Assembly (NCBI GenBank): GCA_938010045.1
Contig: CALLFZ010000010.1
Coordinates: forward strand, 62,001 to 126,000
Direction: 5' to 3'
DNA: 64,000 nt
From: an uncultured bacterium
GTDB taxonomy: Bacteria; Verrucomicrobiota; Kiritimatiellia; PWTM01
Position numbers and translations under genes: made by a program. Below, piece by piece: positions 25,979 through 35,180 of this stretch (its first letter is position 1; every line of letters starts with the position of its first letter). Below the pieces are notes generated by a model. The model saw only the letters and a list, made by a program, of their open reading frames with translations. It did not search any database and had not been told where the DNA came from.

Positions 25979-27729
25979 CCGGCGCTCTGCCCGCCGCGGC
26001 GCCGCGCCGAGCGTTGGCGACCTATCGCCGGCTGCTGCGTTACGTGCGGCCGTACGCGGGACGGCTGCTGGTCGGTGTCGTCGCGGGGCTGCTGTTCGCG
26101 GGCTCGACCACCTCAATGTTGCTGGTGTTCCGGTACCTGCTCACAACGGTGTTCGTCGAGCGGGTGGACCATCTCCACGCGGCGCTTGCGATCGCGGCCC
26201 TGATGCCGACCCTCGCGGCGGTGCGCGGCATCGGTTTCTTTGCGAGCCGCTACCTCGTGGAGTGGGTCGGCCACCGCGTGGTCATGGACCTGCGCGTCGC
26301 GATCTTCGACCACCTGCAGGACCTCTCGTTGGACTTTTTCACGCAGAGCCGCACCGGCGAGCTGATCTCGCGCACCTCGAACGACACGTCGCTCGTCGAG
26401 CGCGCGGTCTCGACAGTGCTCGCGGACTTACTGCAGCAGCCGTTCGTGCTCGTCGGCGCGGCGGCGTACCTCGTCTGGCTCGACTGGCGGCTGGCCACCG
26501 CGAGCCTCGTTGTGTTTCCGGTGTGTTTGGTGCCGATCATCGGCTTCGGGCGCCGAGTGCGACGGCACGCCCGCGAAGGCCAGCAGCGGCTCGCGGATCT
26601 CGTCTCGCTTCTGCAGGAGACGATCAGCGGCATCCGCGTGGTCAAAGCGTTCGGGGCGGAGGAGTTCGAGCGCGAACGGTTCCGCGAGCGCAGCGCGTCG
26701 GTCTTCCGCCGCATCATGCGCCTGACGCGCGCGCGCGTCGCGGTGGAGCCGATCATCGTCGCCTTTGCGGCGATCTGGCTGTCGCTGCTGCTCATGTACG
26801 CCTGGTGGGCCCGGCTGCCGGTGCAGGATTTCCTCACCTTTGCGGCCGCGCTGTTCGTGATGTACGACCCCGCGAAACGGCTCGGCAACCTGCACATGAA
26901 CATCCAGCACAGCGCGGCGGCTGCCGACCGCATCTTCGAGCTACTCGACGAGCCCGTCCGCGTCGCCGACCTGCCCGGCGCGACCGACTTCGCCGAGCCG
27001 GTGCGCGAGATCGTGTACGACGCGGTGGACTTCGCCTACGACCACGTGCCCGTGCTGCGCGGCGTGACGCTGCGCGTGCCGGCGGGCCGGCGCGTCGCGA
27101 TCATCGGCCCCTCCGGCGCCGGCAAAACGACGTTGGTGAGCCTGCTGCCGCGCTTTTTCGACGTCAGCGGCGGCCGCGTGCTGCTGAATGGCCGCGACGT
27201 CCGTTCGTTCACCCTGCGCTCGCTGCGCGCGCAAATCGGACTGGTGACCCAGGAAACCGTGCTCTTCAATGACACGGTCGCCGCGAACATCGCCTATGCG
27301 CGGCCCGACACGCCGATGGAGCAAATCGAGCAAGCTGCGCGCCGCGCCCAGGCCCACGAGTTCATCCGCCAACTGCCCGAGGGCTATCAGACCATGATCG
27401 GCGAGCGCGGAGTGCGGCTCTCCGGCGGCCAGCGGCAACGGATTGCGATCGCGCGCGCGATCCTGCGCAACCCGCCGATCCTGATCCTGGACGAGGCCAC
27501 CAGCTCGCTCGACACCGAGAGCGAGCGGCTCGTGCAAGCCGCGCTGGACGAGCTGATGATCGGCCGCACCGTGCTGATCGTTGCGCACCGGCTCTCGACG
27601 ATTGTCGGGGCCGATGAGATCGTCGTCCTCGAGGACGGCCGGATCGTCGAACAGGGCACGCACGCGGAGCTGCTGGCGCGCGGCGGCGTGTACCGGAGGC
27701 TCTATGAGCAGCAGTTCGCCCCGACGTGA
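25975..27729 (+). CDS. MsbA-type ABC exporter (fused membrane and ATPase domains)
   Basis: 584 residues from ATG 25975. Residues 15-330 form a six-helix exporter domain ([35 protein letters not shown]). The nucleotide-binding domain has Walker [11 protein letters not shown] (about 379), signature [17 protein letters not shown] (about 481), Walker [13 protein letters not shown] (about 502) and the H-loop IVAHRLSTI. Domain order and length match homodimeric exporters such as MsbA, which flips lipid A; with lpxA in the window an MsbA role is reasonable but not proven, because many homologues carry other substrates. The next gene starts inside its 3' end. Confidence 0.92.
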   Translation: MTGALPAAAPRRALATYRRLLRYVRPYAGRLLVGVVAGLLFAGSTTSMLLVFRYLLTTVFVERVDHLHAALAIAALMPTLAAVRGIGFFASRYLVEWVGHRVVMDLRVAIFDHLQDLSLDFFTQSRTGELISRTSNDTSLVERAVSTVLADLLQQPFVLVGAAAYLVWLDWRLATASLVVFPVCLVPIIGFGRRVRRHAREGQQRLADLVSLLQETISGIRVVKAFGAEEFERERFRERSASVFRRIMRLTRARVAVEPIIVAFAAIWLSLLLMYAWWARLPVQDFLTFAAALFVMYDPAKRLGNLHMNIQHSAAAADRIFELLDEPVRVADLPGATDFAEPVREIVYDAVDFAYDHVPVLRGVTLRVPAGRRVAIIGPSGAGKTTLVSLLPRFFDVSGGRVLLNGRDVRSFTLRSLRAQIGLVTQETVLFNDTVAANIAYARPDTPMEQIEQAARRAQAHEFIRQLPEGYQTMIGERGVRLSGGQRQRIAIARAILRNPPILILDEATSSLDTESERLVQAALDELMIGRTVLIVAHRLSTIVGADEIVVLEDGRIVEQGTHAELLARGGVYRRLYEQQFAPT

Positions 27730-28306
27730 GGCGGCGCCCGGTTGGGCGCCGCGGCTCGCGAACGCCGCGATCGCGATCACCGTGATCGTGCTGGTCGGTG
27801 GACTCGCGCTCGTGCAGGCGATGCGCGAACTCGGCACCCGCGCGGACCGGCCGCTCCAAGCCCCGACCGGTCCGCTCAGCTACCGGCACCCGTCCAGCGC
27901 CTTCGAGGTCCCTCTGCCGCCGGGATGGACGGTCCGCGAGCGCGACGTGCATCGCGAGGCGGGCGAACTGGCGTTCACCGTCATCCGCGCACCGAGTGAG
28001 CTTGAGCTTTGGGTCCGTCTGCGCGATCTCGGCCACGACCGCCCGGAACGGCTCGTGGCGGAATTGCGCGATCGCGCGGAACAACTGGGCCTGCCGGTCG
28101 AGCCGATCGTCACGAACCTCAACGGCCGCGTCGCGTTCGTGCGCCGGCTCGGCATCTACCAGAACGAAATCCTGACGGTGGATCTTCTCGTCGGAACCAC
28201 AAACCACCATCTCCAATTCGCAGCGCCCAAAGGCCGGCTGGACGCCTGGGAGCCGGTGTGGCGGGCTGTGCTCGACGGATACCAACCTTGCCCCGCCGCG
28301 CGCTGA
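27704..28306 (+). CDS. Membrane-anchored protein of unknown function
   Basis: 200 residues from ATG 27704, with GGAGGC 4 bp upstream, overlapping the ABC exporter by 26 bp. One membrane segment (AAIAITVIVLVGGLALVQAM, about 22-41) is followed by a periplasmic domain. That domain includes YRHPSSAFEVPLPPGWTVRE, which resembles the opening of proteins that bind or process small hydrophobic ligands (PsbP/DcrB-like fold). The resemblance is weak and no function is claimed. Overlap suggests coupling to the exporter. Confidence 0.7.
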   Translation: MSSSSPRREAAPGWAPRLANAAIAITVIVLVGGLALVQAMRELGTRADRPLQAPTGPLSYRHPSSAFEVPLPPGWTVRERDVHREAGELAFTVIRAPSELELWVRLRDLGHDRPERLVAELRDRAEQLGLPVEPIVTNLNGRVAFVRRLGIYQNEILTVDLLVGTTNHHLQFAAPKGRLDAWEPVWRAVLDGYQPCPAAR

Positions 28307-28354
28307 ACGTCGCCGGGGCTTTTCAGGTTCATCGTCCGTCCCTAAAGTCGTGCC

Positions 28355-30484
28355 GTGCGCATTCGCCGCCATCGAATCGCTCTGCTGCTTGGGCTCGCAG
28401 CCTGGGCCAGTCTGCGTCTGGCGTCGGGCACCGCCGTCCTCGAACGGCTCGACAACGTGACCTGGGACTGGCGCATGCGTTGGTGCGCGCGCCCCTCGCC
28501 GGTCACCGACCGAATCCGGGTCATCCTGCTCGATCAGGCCAGCCTCGACTGGGCGCGCCGAGAAATGCGGCTGCCCTGGCCGTGGCCGCGTGAGGTGTAC
28601 GCGCCCATTCTCGACTTCTGCCGACGCGCCGGCGCGCGCGCGGTCGGCCTCGACATGGTCTATACCGAGCCTTCGGTGGCCGGCGTCGCCGACGACGAGG
28701 CGCTGGGCGCGGCCCTCGCGCGCAACGGCCGCGTCGCGGTCGCGCTGTACACGGGCGGTTCCGGCGAGGGCGAGGCGACGCGATGGCCCGACGGCTTCGA
28801 TGTGTCACGCTACGCGCCGGCCTCCGTCGCCGCCTCGTCGTCGAACGCATGGCGCGCGACGCATGTCGCCTGGCCCGTGCCCGAAGTCGCCTCGAACGCG
28901 GCCATCCTCGGCGGCGTCAGCGAAACCGGCGACAGCGATGGCGTATTCCGCCGCGTGCGGCCATTCCGGGCATTCGACGGTCGTCTGGTTCCGTTGCTCG
29001 GGCTCTCCCTGCGCCTCGTCGAACTTCACGCCGAGGGCCAAACCAACCCCGTGCGCAGTGTCCCCGGCGGTCTCCGGATCGGCCCCCACGAGATTCCGCT
29101 CGACCGCGACGGCCGCGCGCGCCTGCGATTCCGCGGCCCCTCCGGCACCCACCGCACGTTCAGCGCCGCGGCGGTGATCCAATCCGAGCTGCGCCTAGCG
29201 GAGGGCGGAGAGCCGACGGTGGATCCCGCCGAGTTCCGCGACTGCTACGTGCTGTTCGGCGCGAGCGCGCCGGCCCTGCTCGATCTGCGGCCCACGCCGC
29301 TCAGCCGCGTCTATCCCGGCGTTGAACTCCATGCGACGGCGCTCGACAACCTGCTGGCGGGCGATTTTGTGCGGCCGGTGCCTGCGGCCGCCGTGGACCT
29401 GGGCGCGGCGCTCTTCTGCGTGCTGCTGGCGATCGGTGGCGGCGCGACGCGACGGGCCTGGCAACTGGGCGTCGTGTTCGCGCTCGCGCTCGGCGTGCCG
29501 CTCGCTACCGCCGCCGGGCTGACGGCCGCCGGTTACGCCACGCCGGCCGCATGGCCGTCGCTCGCGTCGCTGCTCGCCGCGCTCGGCGCCGCGCTCTGGA
29601 ACTACTCGACCGAGGGCCGCCAGAAGGCCTTCATCCAACGCGCCTTCCGCCACTATCTCGGTCCCGAGGTGATCGAACAGATTCTGGCGGACCCTTCGCG
29701 CCTGCGGCTCGGCGGCGAAAAACGCACGCTGACGATGTTCTTCTCCGATATCGAACAGTTCTCGACCTTCTCCGAGCGCCTCGATCCGCCCGAGCTCACG
29801 CGTCTGCTCAACGAGTACCTCACCGCGATGGGCCGCGCGATCCTTGACCAGGGCGGTTACGTGGACAAGTACATCGGAGACGCGATCGTCGCCTTCTGGA
29901 ACGCGCCGCTCGAACAGCCGGACCACGCCCGCCGCGCTGTGCGGGCGGCGCTCGAGTGCCAGCGCATCCTCGCCGCCCGGCGCGCCGAGTGGGCCACCGC
30001 GTTCGGCGCCGAGATCCGCATGCGGATCGGCCTCAACACCGGCGAGGCGGTCGTCGGCAACATGGGCTCGGAGGAGCGGTTCAACTACACCGTCCTGGGC
30101 GACGCCGCGAACCTCGCCTCGCGCCTTGAGGGCGCCAATAAGTATTTTGGCACCTACACAATGGCCGCCGACTCGGTGCGGCAGGCCGCGGGCGACGGTT
30201 TCGTATGGCGGCGGCTAGGGCGCATCCGCGTCGTGGGCCGAACGACGCCGGTGACCGTATGGGAGCCGCTCGGCACCGATCCCGCCACCGCGCCAGACTG
30301 GCTGGCCACCTACGATGCCGCCCTCGCGCTCGCCGAGCAGGGCCGTTTTGCCGAGGCCGCCGAGGCGTTGGAACCGTTGGCCGGGCTCGATCCGGTCTCC
30401 CAGCGCCATCGCGAGCGATGCCGCCGGTTCGCCGCGCAGCCGCCGCCAGGCTGGGACGGCGTCTGGACCTTGGAATCAAAATGA
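28355..30484 (+). CDS. CHASE2 sensor with adenylate/guanylate cyclase domain
   Basis: A 709-residue receptor cyclase from a GTG start. Membrane segment 1 lies near residue 10, followed by a periplasmic CHASE2 sensor (LDNVTWDWRMRWCAR, RVILLDQASLDW, PWPWPREVYAPILDF, VGLDMVYTEPS). Three membrane helices (about 345-420) lead to a class III cyclase domain starting near 450. MFFSDIEQFSTFSERLDP carries the metal-binding aspartates, GGYVDKYIGDAIVAFWNAP the second, and RMRIGLNTGEAVVGNMGS and NYTVLGDAANLASRLEGANK the rest of the active site. It should make cAMP or cGMP in response to an envelope signal. The tail after 640 has a TPR-like helix pair. An MBL-fold gene follows after 40 bp. Confidence 0.93.
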   Translation: MRIRRHRIALLLGLAAWASLRLASGTAVLERLDNVTWDWRMRWCARPSPVTDRIRVILLDQASLDWARREMRLPWPWPREVYAPILDFCRRAGARAVGLDMVYTEPSVAGVADDEALGAALARNGRVAVALYTGGSGEGEATRWPDGFDVSRYAPASVAASSSNAWRATHVAWPVPEVASNAAILGGVSETGDSDGVFRRVRPFRAFDGRLVPLLGLSLRLVELHAEGQTNPVRSVPGGLRIGPHEIPLDRDGRARLRFRGPSGTHRTFSAAAVIQSELRLAEGGEPTVDPAEFRDCYVLFGASAPALLDLRPTPLSRVYPGVELHATALDNLLAGDFVRPVPAAAVDLGAALFCVLLAIGGGATRRAWQLGVVFALALGVPLATAAGLTAAGYATPAAWPSLASLLAALGAALWNYSTEGRQKAFIQRAFRHYLGPEVIEQILADPSRLRLGGEKRTLTMFFSDIEQFSTFSERLDPPELTRLLNEYLTAMGRAILDQGGYVDKYIGDAIVAFWNAPLEQPDHARRAVRAALECQRILAARRAEWATAFGAEIRMRIGLNTGEAVVGNMGSEERFNYTVLGDAANLASRLEGANKYFGTYTMAADSVRQAAGDGFVWRRLGRIRVVGRTTPVTVWEPLGTDPATAPDWLATYDAALALAEQGRFAEAAEALEPLAGLDPVSQRHRERCRRFAAQPPPGWDGVWTLESK

Positions 30485-30524
30485 GCCCATCACCGCCCAG
30501 ACGAGCCGGACGGGAGAGAGGATC

Positions 30525-31364
30525 ATGAAGATCGTCTTTGGCGGAGTCCGCGGATCGTATCCGACGCCCGACGCCGACCGATTGCGATACGGCGGTGAAA
30601 CCACCGCCGTCGCGATCGTCGGCCGCGGCGGGGAGCGCCTGCTCATTGACGCGGGCACCGGCGTGCGTCGGCTCCGCCCCCACCTCGGCTCGCCCTCCGA
30701 CCCCCTCACCGTCCTGTTCACGCACTACCACCTCGACCACGTCGCCGCGGTTCCGATGTTGATGCCCCTGTTCGATGCCGGCCGCGCCGTCACATTCGCC
30801 GCGCCTCGCCTCGGCGGCCGGACCGTCGAGGACGTGCTGCGCACGCTGGTGGGTCCCCCCTTCTGGCCGATTCCGATCGGGCGCATGCCAGCCCGAATCG
30901 CCTTCCAAACGTTGGAAGCCGCACCGCTCGTGCTCGGCGATCTGGAGGTGCGATGGTGCCCGGTGGAACACGAAGGCGGCTGCGCCGCCTACCGAGTGGA
31001 CGAGCGTGGCGGGGGCGCGATCGTGTTCGCGACCGACGTCGAATGGGCGGCCGCAGGCGAGGACCTGCGCCGCGAATTCGTGCGTTTCTGCCGGGCGCCC
31101 AACCCGGCCACGCTGCTGTGTTTCGACGGCGCGTACACGGCCCAGGAATACCCCGCGCGCCGCGGCTGGGGCCACAGCACCTGGCCGGAGGCGGTCGCGG
31201 TTGCGCGCGCGGCCGCCATTCCGATGTTGCGCATCATCCACCACGCCCCCGACCATGACGACGCAACCCTCGACGCGATCGAGCGCGCGCTCCGCGCCGA
31301 ATTCCCCCGCGGCACGCTCGCCCGCGAAGGCGAGGACCTCGTCGTGCCGCCGCCACCCGACTGA
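30525..31364 (+). CDS. MBL-fold metallo-hydrolase, possible cyclic-nucleotide-linked
   Basis: 279 residues from ATG 30525, preceded by GGAGAGAGGA. The metal motif THYHLDHV (HxHxDH, about residues 65-72) and the later ligands (CPVEHEGGCAAYR, FATDVEW, DGAYTAQEY, HHAPDHDD) are all present. The ending and SYPTP/GGETT opening match the MBL proteins of the RNase Z/phosphodiesterase-like branch. It directly follows a nucleotide cyclase, so hydrolysis of a cyclic nucleotide or another phosphodiester is conceivable, but this is inferred from position. A half-site-like TTCCAAACGTTGGAA lies inside the gene near 30903. Confidence 0.8.
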   Translation: MKIVFGGVRGSYPTPDADRLRYGGETTAVAIVGRGGERLLIDAGTGVRRLRPHLGSPSDPLTVLFTHYHLDHVAAVPMLMPLFDAGRAVTFAAPRLGGRTVEDVLRTLVGPPFWPIPIGRMPARIAFQTLEAAPLVLGDLEVRWCPVEHEGGCAAYRVDERGGGAIVFATDVEWAAAGEDLRREFVRFCRAPNPATLLCFDGAYTAQEYPARRGWGHSTWPEAVAVARAAAIPMLRIIHHAPDHDDATLDAIERALRAEFPRGTLAREGEDLVVPPPPD

Positions 31365-31432
31365 CGGACCGTCGTCGCGACGTCCCCGCCGCCGCGAGCG
31401 GCGCACGCCCTGCCCCCGACGGCCGGCCCGGG

Positions 31433-31438
31433 TATACT
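31433..31438 (+). promoter_or_regulatory. -10 box directly before the rRNA methyltransferase gene
   Basis: TATACT ends 6 bp before the ATG at 31445, so a start about 7 nt after the box would fall on the A of the ATG. This suggests a leaderless mRNA. No clear -35 box. Confidence 0.4.
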
Positions 31439-31444
31439 GTGCGC

Positions 31445-32260
31445 ATGGCCATCCGCATCACGAGCCCGCGAAACGAGCGCGTGAAAGCGGCGCTCGCGCT
31501 CACCGACCGGCGCGACCGCGACCGCACCGGCCGCATGCTGATCGAGGGCTACCGCGAAAACCTCCGCGCGCTCGACCACGGTGTCCGGCCCGTCGAGTTC
31601 TTTTTCTGCCGCGACCTGTTTCTCGGCACGAACGAAGACGCTCTGCTCGCGCGCGCGGCCAGCCTGGGGGCCGATCTGCTCGACTGCTCCGAACAGGTGT
31701 TCCGGCGCCTCTCCTATCGCGATCGCCCCGACGGGCTCATTTCGGTTGCGCCGATCCTGCGCCGGCGGCTGGAGGACCTCTCGCCGGGACCCGTTCCGTT
31801 GGTGCTGGTGATGGAGGGCATCGAAAAACCGGGCAATCTCGGCACGATGCTGCGCAGCGCCGACGCCGCCGGCGTCGACGCGGTGATCGTCGCTGACGGC
31901 CGCACTGACCTCTGGAATCCGAACGCGATCCGCGCGAGCGTCGGCGCGATCTTCACTGTGCCAGTCGTCGAGGCGACGAGCCGCGACACAATCGCGTGGC
32001 TGCGCGCGCGCAGTGTGCGCATCTTCGCCGCCACGCCGGCCGCGGCACGGCCGTACTTCGAGTGCGACATGCGCGGTCCCACCGCGATCGTCGTCGGCTC
32101 GGAGCAATATGGTCTCACCGCCGCCTGGCTCGAGGCCGCCGATGAACGCGTGGTGATCCCCATGCGCGGCAGTTGTGATTCGCTGAACGTCTCGGCCGCC
32201 GCGACGATCCTGCTTCACGACGCAGTCCGCCAGCGCTGGCCCGGCGCTTGCCGTTCCTGA
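31445..32260 (+). CDS. SpoU/TrmH-family RNA 2'-O-methyltransferase
   Basis: 271 residues. The N-terminal substrate-binding part (ITSPRNERVKAALALTDRRD, then GRMLIEGYRENLRAL) resembles RlmB/TsnR. The knotted SPOUT domain has LVLVMEGIEKPGNLGTMLRS (motif 1, about 118), IVVGSEQYGL (motif 2) and IPMRGSCDSLNVSAAATILL (motif 3). It transfers a methyl group from S-adenosylmethionine to a ribose in rRNA or tRNA; the exact target is not clear. A GTG two codons upstream is an alternative start. Confidence 0.92.
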   Translation: MAIRITSPRNERVKAALALTDRRDRDRTGRMLIEGYRENLRALDHGVRPVEFFFCRDLFLGTNEDALLARAASLGADLLDCSEQVFRRLSYRDRPDGLISVAPILRRRLEDLSPGPVPLVLVMEGIEKPGNLGTMLRSADAAGVDAVIVADGRTDLWNPNAIRASVGAIFTVPVVEATSRDTIAWLRARSVRIFAATPAAARPYFECDMRGPTAIVVGSEQYGLTAAWLEAADERVVIPMRGSCDSLNVSAAATILLHDAVRQRWPGACRS

Positions 32261-32894
32261 TCCGGGCCGCCCGTTGCCGGGGAGACGCCGGGGGCGGCGT
32301 ACGTCCCCGCCAACGCCCCGCGATGAGCGCAGCCATTGGAGCGGGGTGCCCACCGGAGCGCGGCACCGGCGGAGCTGGCGCCGGAGGCGCCCGACGCCGT
32401 CGCGAGCCGCAGGATCGCGGCGGTCGAACGTCAAAGCGGATCGTGGTCGGACGGCGGTACCCGCGCCCTCCACAACGCGCGACCGTTCGCGGGGTGGGCA
32501 ACCTCGCACATCCCGAACACTCCTCCCATGTTTGGAAATCTCGCCCCGGTGGTCATCCAAACGTGGGAGCGCCGTCGCGGCCCGCGCCACGCGCACGCGC
32601 GGCTCACGAGGACGGCGCGCGAATCGCCATCGCGACCTCCGCAGCGCGAAGCGTGATGCACACCATGGGTCGCCGGGGGTCGGCCGTACGCGATGACTCG
32701 GCCGTTGGAAAACGAGCGAGTGCCGGACGCGCTCGTCGCCGGCCCGATGGAATCGCGCGAACCGCGACCCTCGTGACCCGGCGCAATCGCCCACACCGCC
32801 CTTCATAGCGCTTGTCATCTTCGCCACACTGGATGATGTTGTTCCATGTCGTCCGCGACACATCTGCGGACCGACCAGCCACAGGAGGTGGAGA
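32261..32894. other. Spacer before the FAD oxidoreductase, no supported gene
   Basis: 634 bp. It holds a paired half-site element at 32523-32569 with the best complementarity of all copies. CAGGAGGTGGAG, a strong Shine-Dalgarno, lies just before the ATG at 32895. Open frames on both strands show no recognisable pattern. Confidence 0.55.
32523..32569. repeat. Paired TCC-N7-GGA element, copy 3 (best copy)
   Basis: Arms CTCCCATGTTTGGA and TCCAAACGTGGGAG match as an inverted repeat in 13 of 14 positions around a 19-bp spacer. Both arms fit TCC-N7-GGA. Located 325 bp before the FAD oxidoreductase. Confidence 0.7.
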
Positions 32895-35180
32895 ATGGGC
32901 CGAACACGACACAGGGTCGGGATCGCGGGCGCGCTGATCGCGGTCGGAGCGCAAGCCGCCGTGCTGATCGAGGCGGAATCCTTTGAGAACCTCGGCGGGT
33001 GGACGCTCGACACCCAATTCATCCACATCATGGGTTCGCCGTACCTGATGGCGCACGGCCTCGGGCGCCCGGTGGCCGACGCGACGACCCGCGTGCGGCT
33101 GCCCGCGCCGGGCCGGTACCGGCTCTGGGTCCGAACGCTGGACTGGGTCGCGCGCTGGGAGGCCCCCGGCGCGCCCGGCCGTTTTCAGGTCCTGATCAAC
33201 GGCCGCGCCGTCCCGGTCACGTTCGGCGATCGTGGCGCCGACTGGCACTGGCAAGACGGCGGCGTCGTTGACATCGACTCCGCTGAGCCCACCCTCGCGT
33301 TGCACGATCTCACTGGATTCAACGGCCGGTGCGATGCGATCGTCTTCGCCGCGCCGGATGAGCCCGCACCGCCGGCCGGCGGCGATGCGCTGTGGACATG
33401 GCGCCGCGAACAGCTCGGCGCGCGCCAACCGGAGGACGGCGGCGAGGCGGATGTCGTGGTTGTGGGCGGCGGTCTCGCCGGCAGCGCGGCCGCGATTTCG
33501 GCGGCGCGCATGGGGTGCCGCGTCATCCTCATCCAGAACCGGCCGGTGCTCGGCGGCAACGCAAGCGCGGAAATCCGCGTATGGCCCCAGGGACGGACCC
33601 GCCTGCCGCCCTTCCCCCGGATCGGTGAAATCGTCGAGGAGATCGCGGGCAAGCCGAGCGAAAGCCCCGCCCGCACCGAGGAGTACGTCGACGACCATCG
33701 CGAAGCCGTCGTCCGCGCGGAGCCCAACATTGCGCTCTACCTTCTGCATCACGTTCATGCGGTCGAGATGGACGATGGCCGCATTCGCGCGGTGATAGCC
33801 CTCGATGTGCGCCGAGGCGTCGACAAACGGTTCCGCGGCCGGCTGTTCGTGGATGCCACCGGCCATGCCGACGTCGGCGTTCTCGCCGGTGCCGACCACA
33901 CAATCGCCGAACGCGGCCATATGGGTATGAGCAACATGTGGCGCTGGCGCCGTGCGGACGGCCCCCGCGACTTCCCGGACGTCCCCTGGGCGCTGCCGCT
34001 GGAGCTGAACGACTTTCCGTTCCCGAAGAATTTCAAGGGCGAATGGTTCTGGGAAAGCGGCTTCGATCTTCACCCGATCGAGGAACTCGAGCTCGTGCGC
34101 GACCACAATCTGCGGGCCGTATTTGGCGCATTCGCCGCGATGAAGCGCGCGCAGGCCGGCGGCCGGCCGATGTTTCCCGACGCCGAACTCGAATGGGTCG
34201 CCGCGATCGGTGGCACCCGGGAATCACGCCAGCTGCTCGGCGATGTCATCCTGACCGAACATAACATTCGCGAGCGGACGCCCTTCCCCGATGCCTGCGT
34301 GCCGACGACCTGGGATATTGACCTGCACTACCCGGACCCGAAATACACGAACGCGGCACCTCACGCCCCATTCATATCGAAAGCCGTATTCGGCAAAGCC
34401 GTGGACCGCAATGTCGGCTATCCGATCCCGTACCGATGCTTCTATTCGCGGAACGTGCCCAACCTGTTCATGGCCGGCCGCTGCATTAGCGTCACGCGCG
34501 AGGCGCTCGGCACGATCCGTGTGATGAAAACCGGCGGCATGATGGGTGAGGTCGTCGGCCGCGCGGCGTCGGTCTGCCTGCGTCACAACGCCGACCCGCG
34601 TGACGTCTACCTGCGCCACTGGGAGGAACTCCGCTCGCTGCTCGAGTTGCCCGGCGTCGCACGCCGAACGCACTACCGCGACGACCCCGTGGTACCGCCC
34701 AACGCGCCACCGCCCGCAGCGTCTCCCTCTCCCGAGAAGCACGAGCACCGGCCGGGTATTCCGCCCGCCGCATTGCCGGGCGTCGTCGTGGATGACGAGG
34801 CCGCCCGCCTCACCGGCCCGTGGGAATTCGGCGACAGGCTCGAGGGCTACATCGGCATCGGCTACCGCTACAGTTCGCCGGGCCAGGCGGCCTCAGCGCG
34901 GTTCGAGTTGCCAGACTCGCTAACCGGACGCCACGAACTCCGATTCGCCTACCGCCCATATGAGAACCGCGCCCCGCAGGTCCGCGTCCGCGTGGTGCAT
35001 GCCGACGGCGAAACCGTGACCAACGTCAACCAACGCGAGGAACCTCCTCTCCCCGGGGGCATGGTCTCCCTCGGCACGTTCCGGTTCGAACGGGGACGCC
35101 CCGGCGCCGTGATCGTGGAGACCGGCGACGCCCGCGGCCACGTCTGCATCGACGCCGTCCAGGCCGTCCCAGCACCGTGA
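32895..35180 (+). CDS. Secreted FAD-dependent oxidoreductase with C-terminal golvesin-like domain
   Basis: 761 residues with a signal peptide ending near QAA (about 21). Residues 22-155 form a beta-sandwich carbohydrate-binding-like region (LPAPGRYRLWVRTLDW). Residues 185-590 are an FAD-dependent oxidoreductase domain of the Pfam FAD_oxidored type: VVVGGGLAGSAAAISAARMG binds FAD, followed by PVLGGNASAEIRVWPQ, FVDATGHADVG and PNLFMAGRCISVTREALGTI. Residues 630-760 resemble the golvesin/xanthan-lyase C-terminal domain (GYRYSSPGQAASARFELPD, ELRFAYRPYENRAP). Enzymes of this layout are expanded in PVC bacteria and tied to polysaccharide use. The substrate is unknown. It overlaps the next gene by 4 bp (GTGA). 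Confidence 0.9.
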   Translation: MGRTRHRVGIAGALIAVGAQAAVLIEAESFENLGGWTLDTQFIHIMGSPYLMAHGLGRPVADATTRVRLPAPGRYRLWVRTLDWVARWEAPGAPGRFQVLINGRAVPVTFGDRGADWHWQDGGVVDIDSAEPTLALHDLTGFNGRCDAIVFAAPDEPAPPAGGDALWTWRREQLGARQPEDGGEADVVVVGGGLAGSAAAISAARMGCRVILIQNRPVLGGNASAEIRVWPQGRTRLPPFPRIGEIVEEIAGKPSESPARTEEYVDDHREAVVRAEPNIALYLLHHVHAVEMDDGRIRAVIALDVRRGVDKRFRGRLFVDATGHADVGVLAGADHTIAERGHMGMSNMWRWRRADGPRDFPDVPWALPLELNDFPFPKNFKGEWFWESGFDLHPIEELELVRDHNLRAVFGAFAAMKRAQAGGRPMFPDAELEWVAAIGGTRESRQLLGDVILTEHNIRERTPFPDACVPTTWDIDLHYPDPKYTNAAPHAPFISKAVFGKAVDRNVGYPIPYRCFYSRNVPNLFMAGRCISVTREALGTIRVMKTGGMMGEVVGRAASVCLRHNADPRDVYLRHWEELRSLLELPGVARRTHYRDDPVVPPNAPPPAASPSPEKHEHRPGIPPAALPGVVVDDEAARLTGPWEFGDRLEGYIGIGYRYSSPGQAASARFELPDSLTGRHELRFAYRPYENRAPQVRVRVVHADGETVTNVNQREEPPLPGGMVSLGTFRFERGRPGAVIVETGDARGHVCIDAVQAVPAP

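Noticed and set aside
24671-26116. Coding extension of mfd upstream of 24670, giving a 1,577-residue frame
   Set aside because: The extension is antisense to trxB and its sequence lacks domain pattern; Mfd starts normally at 24670.
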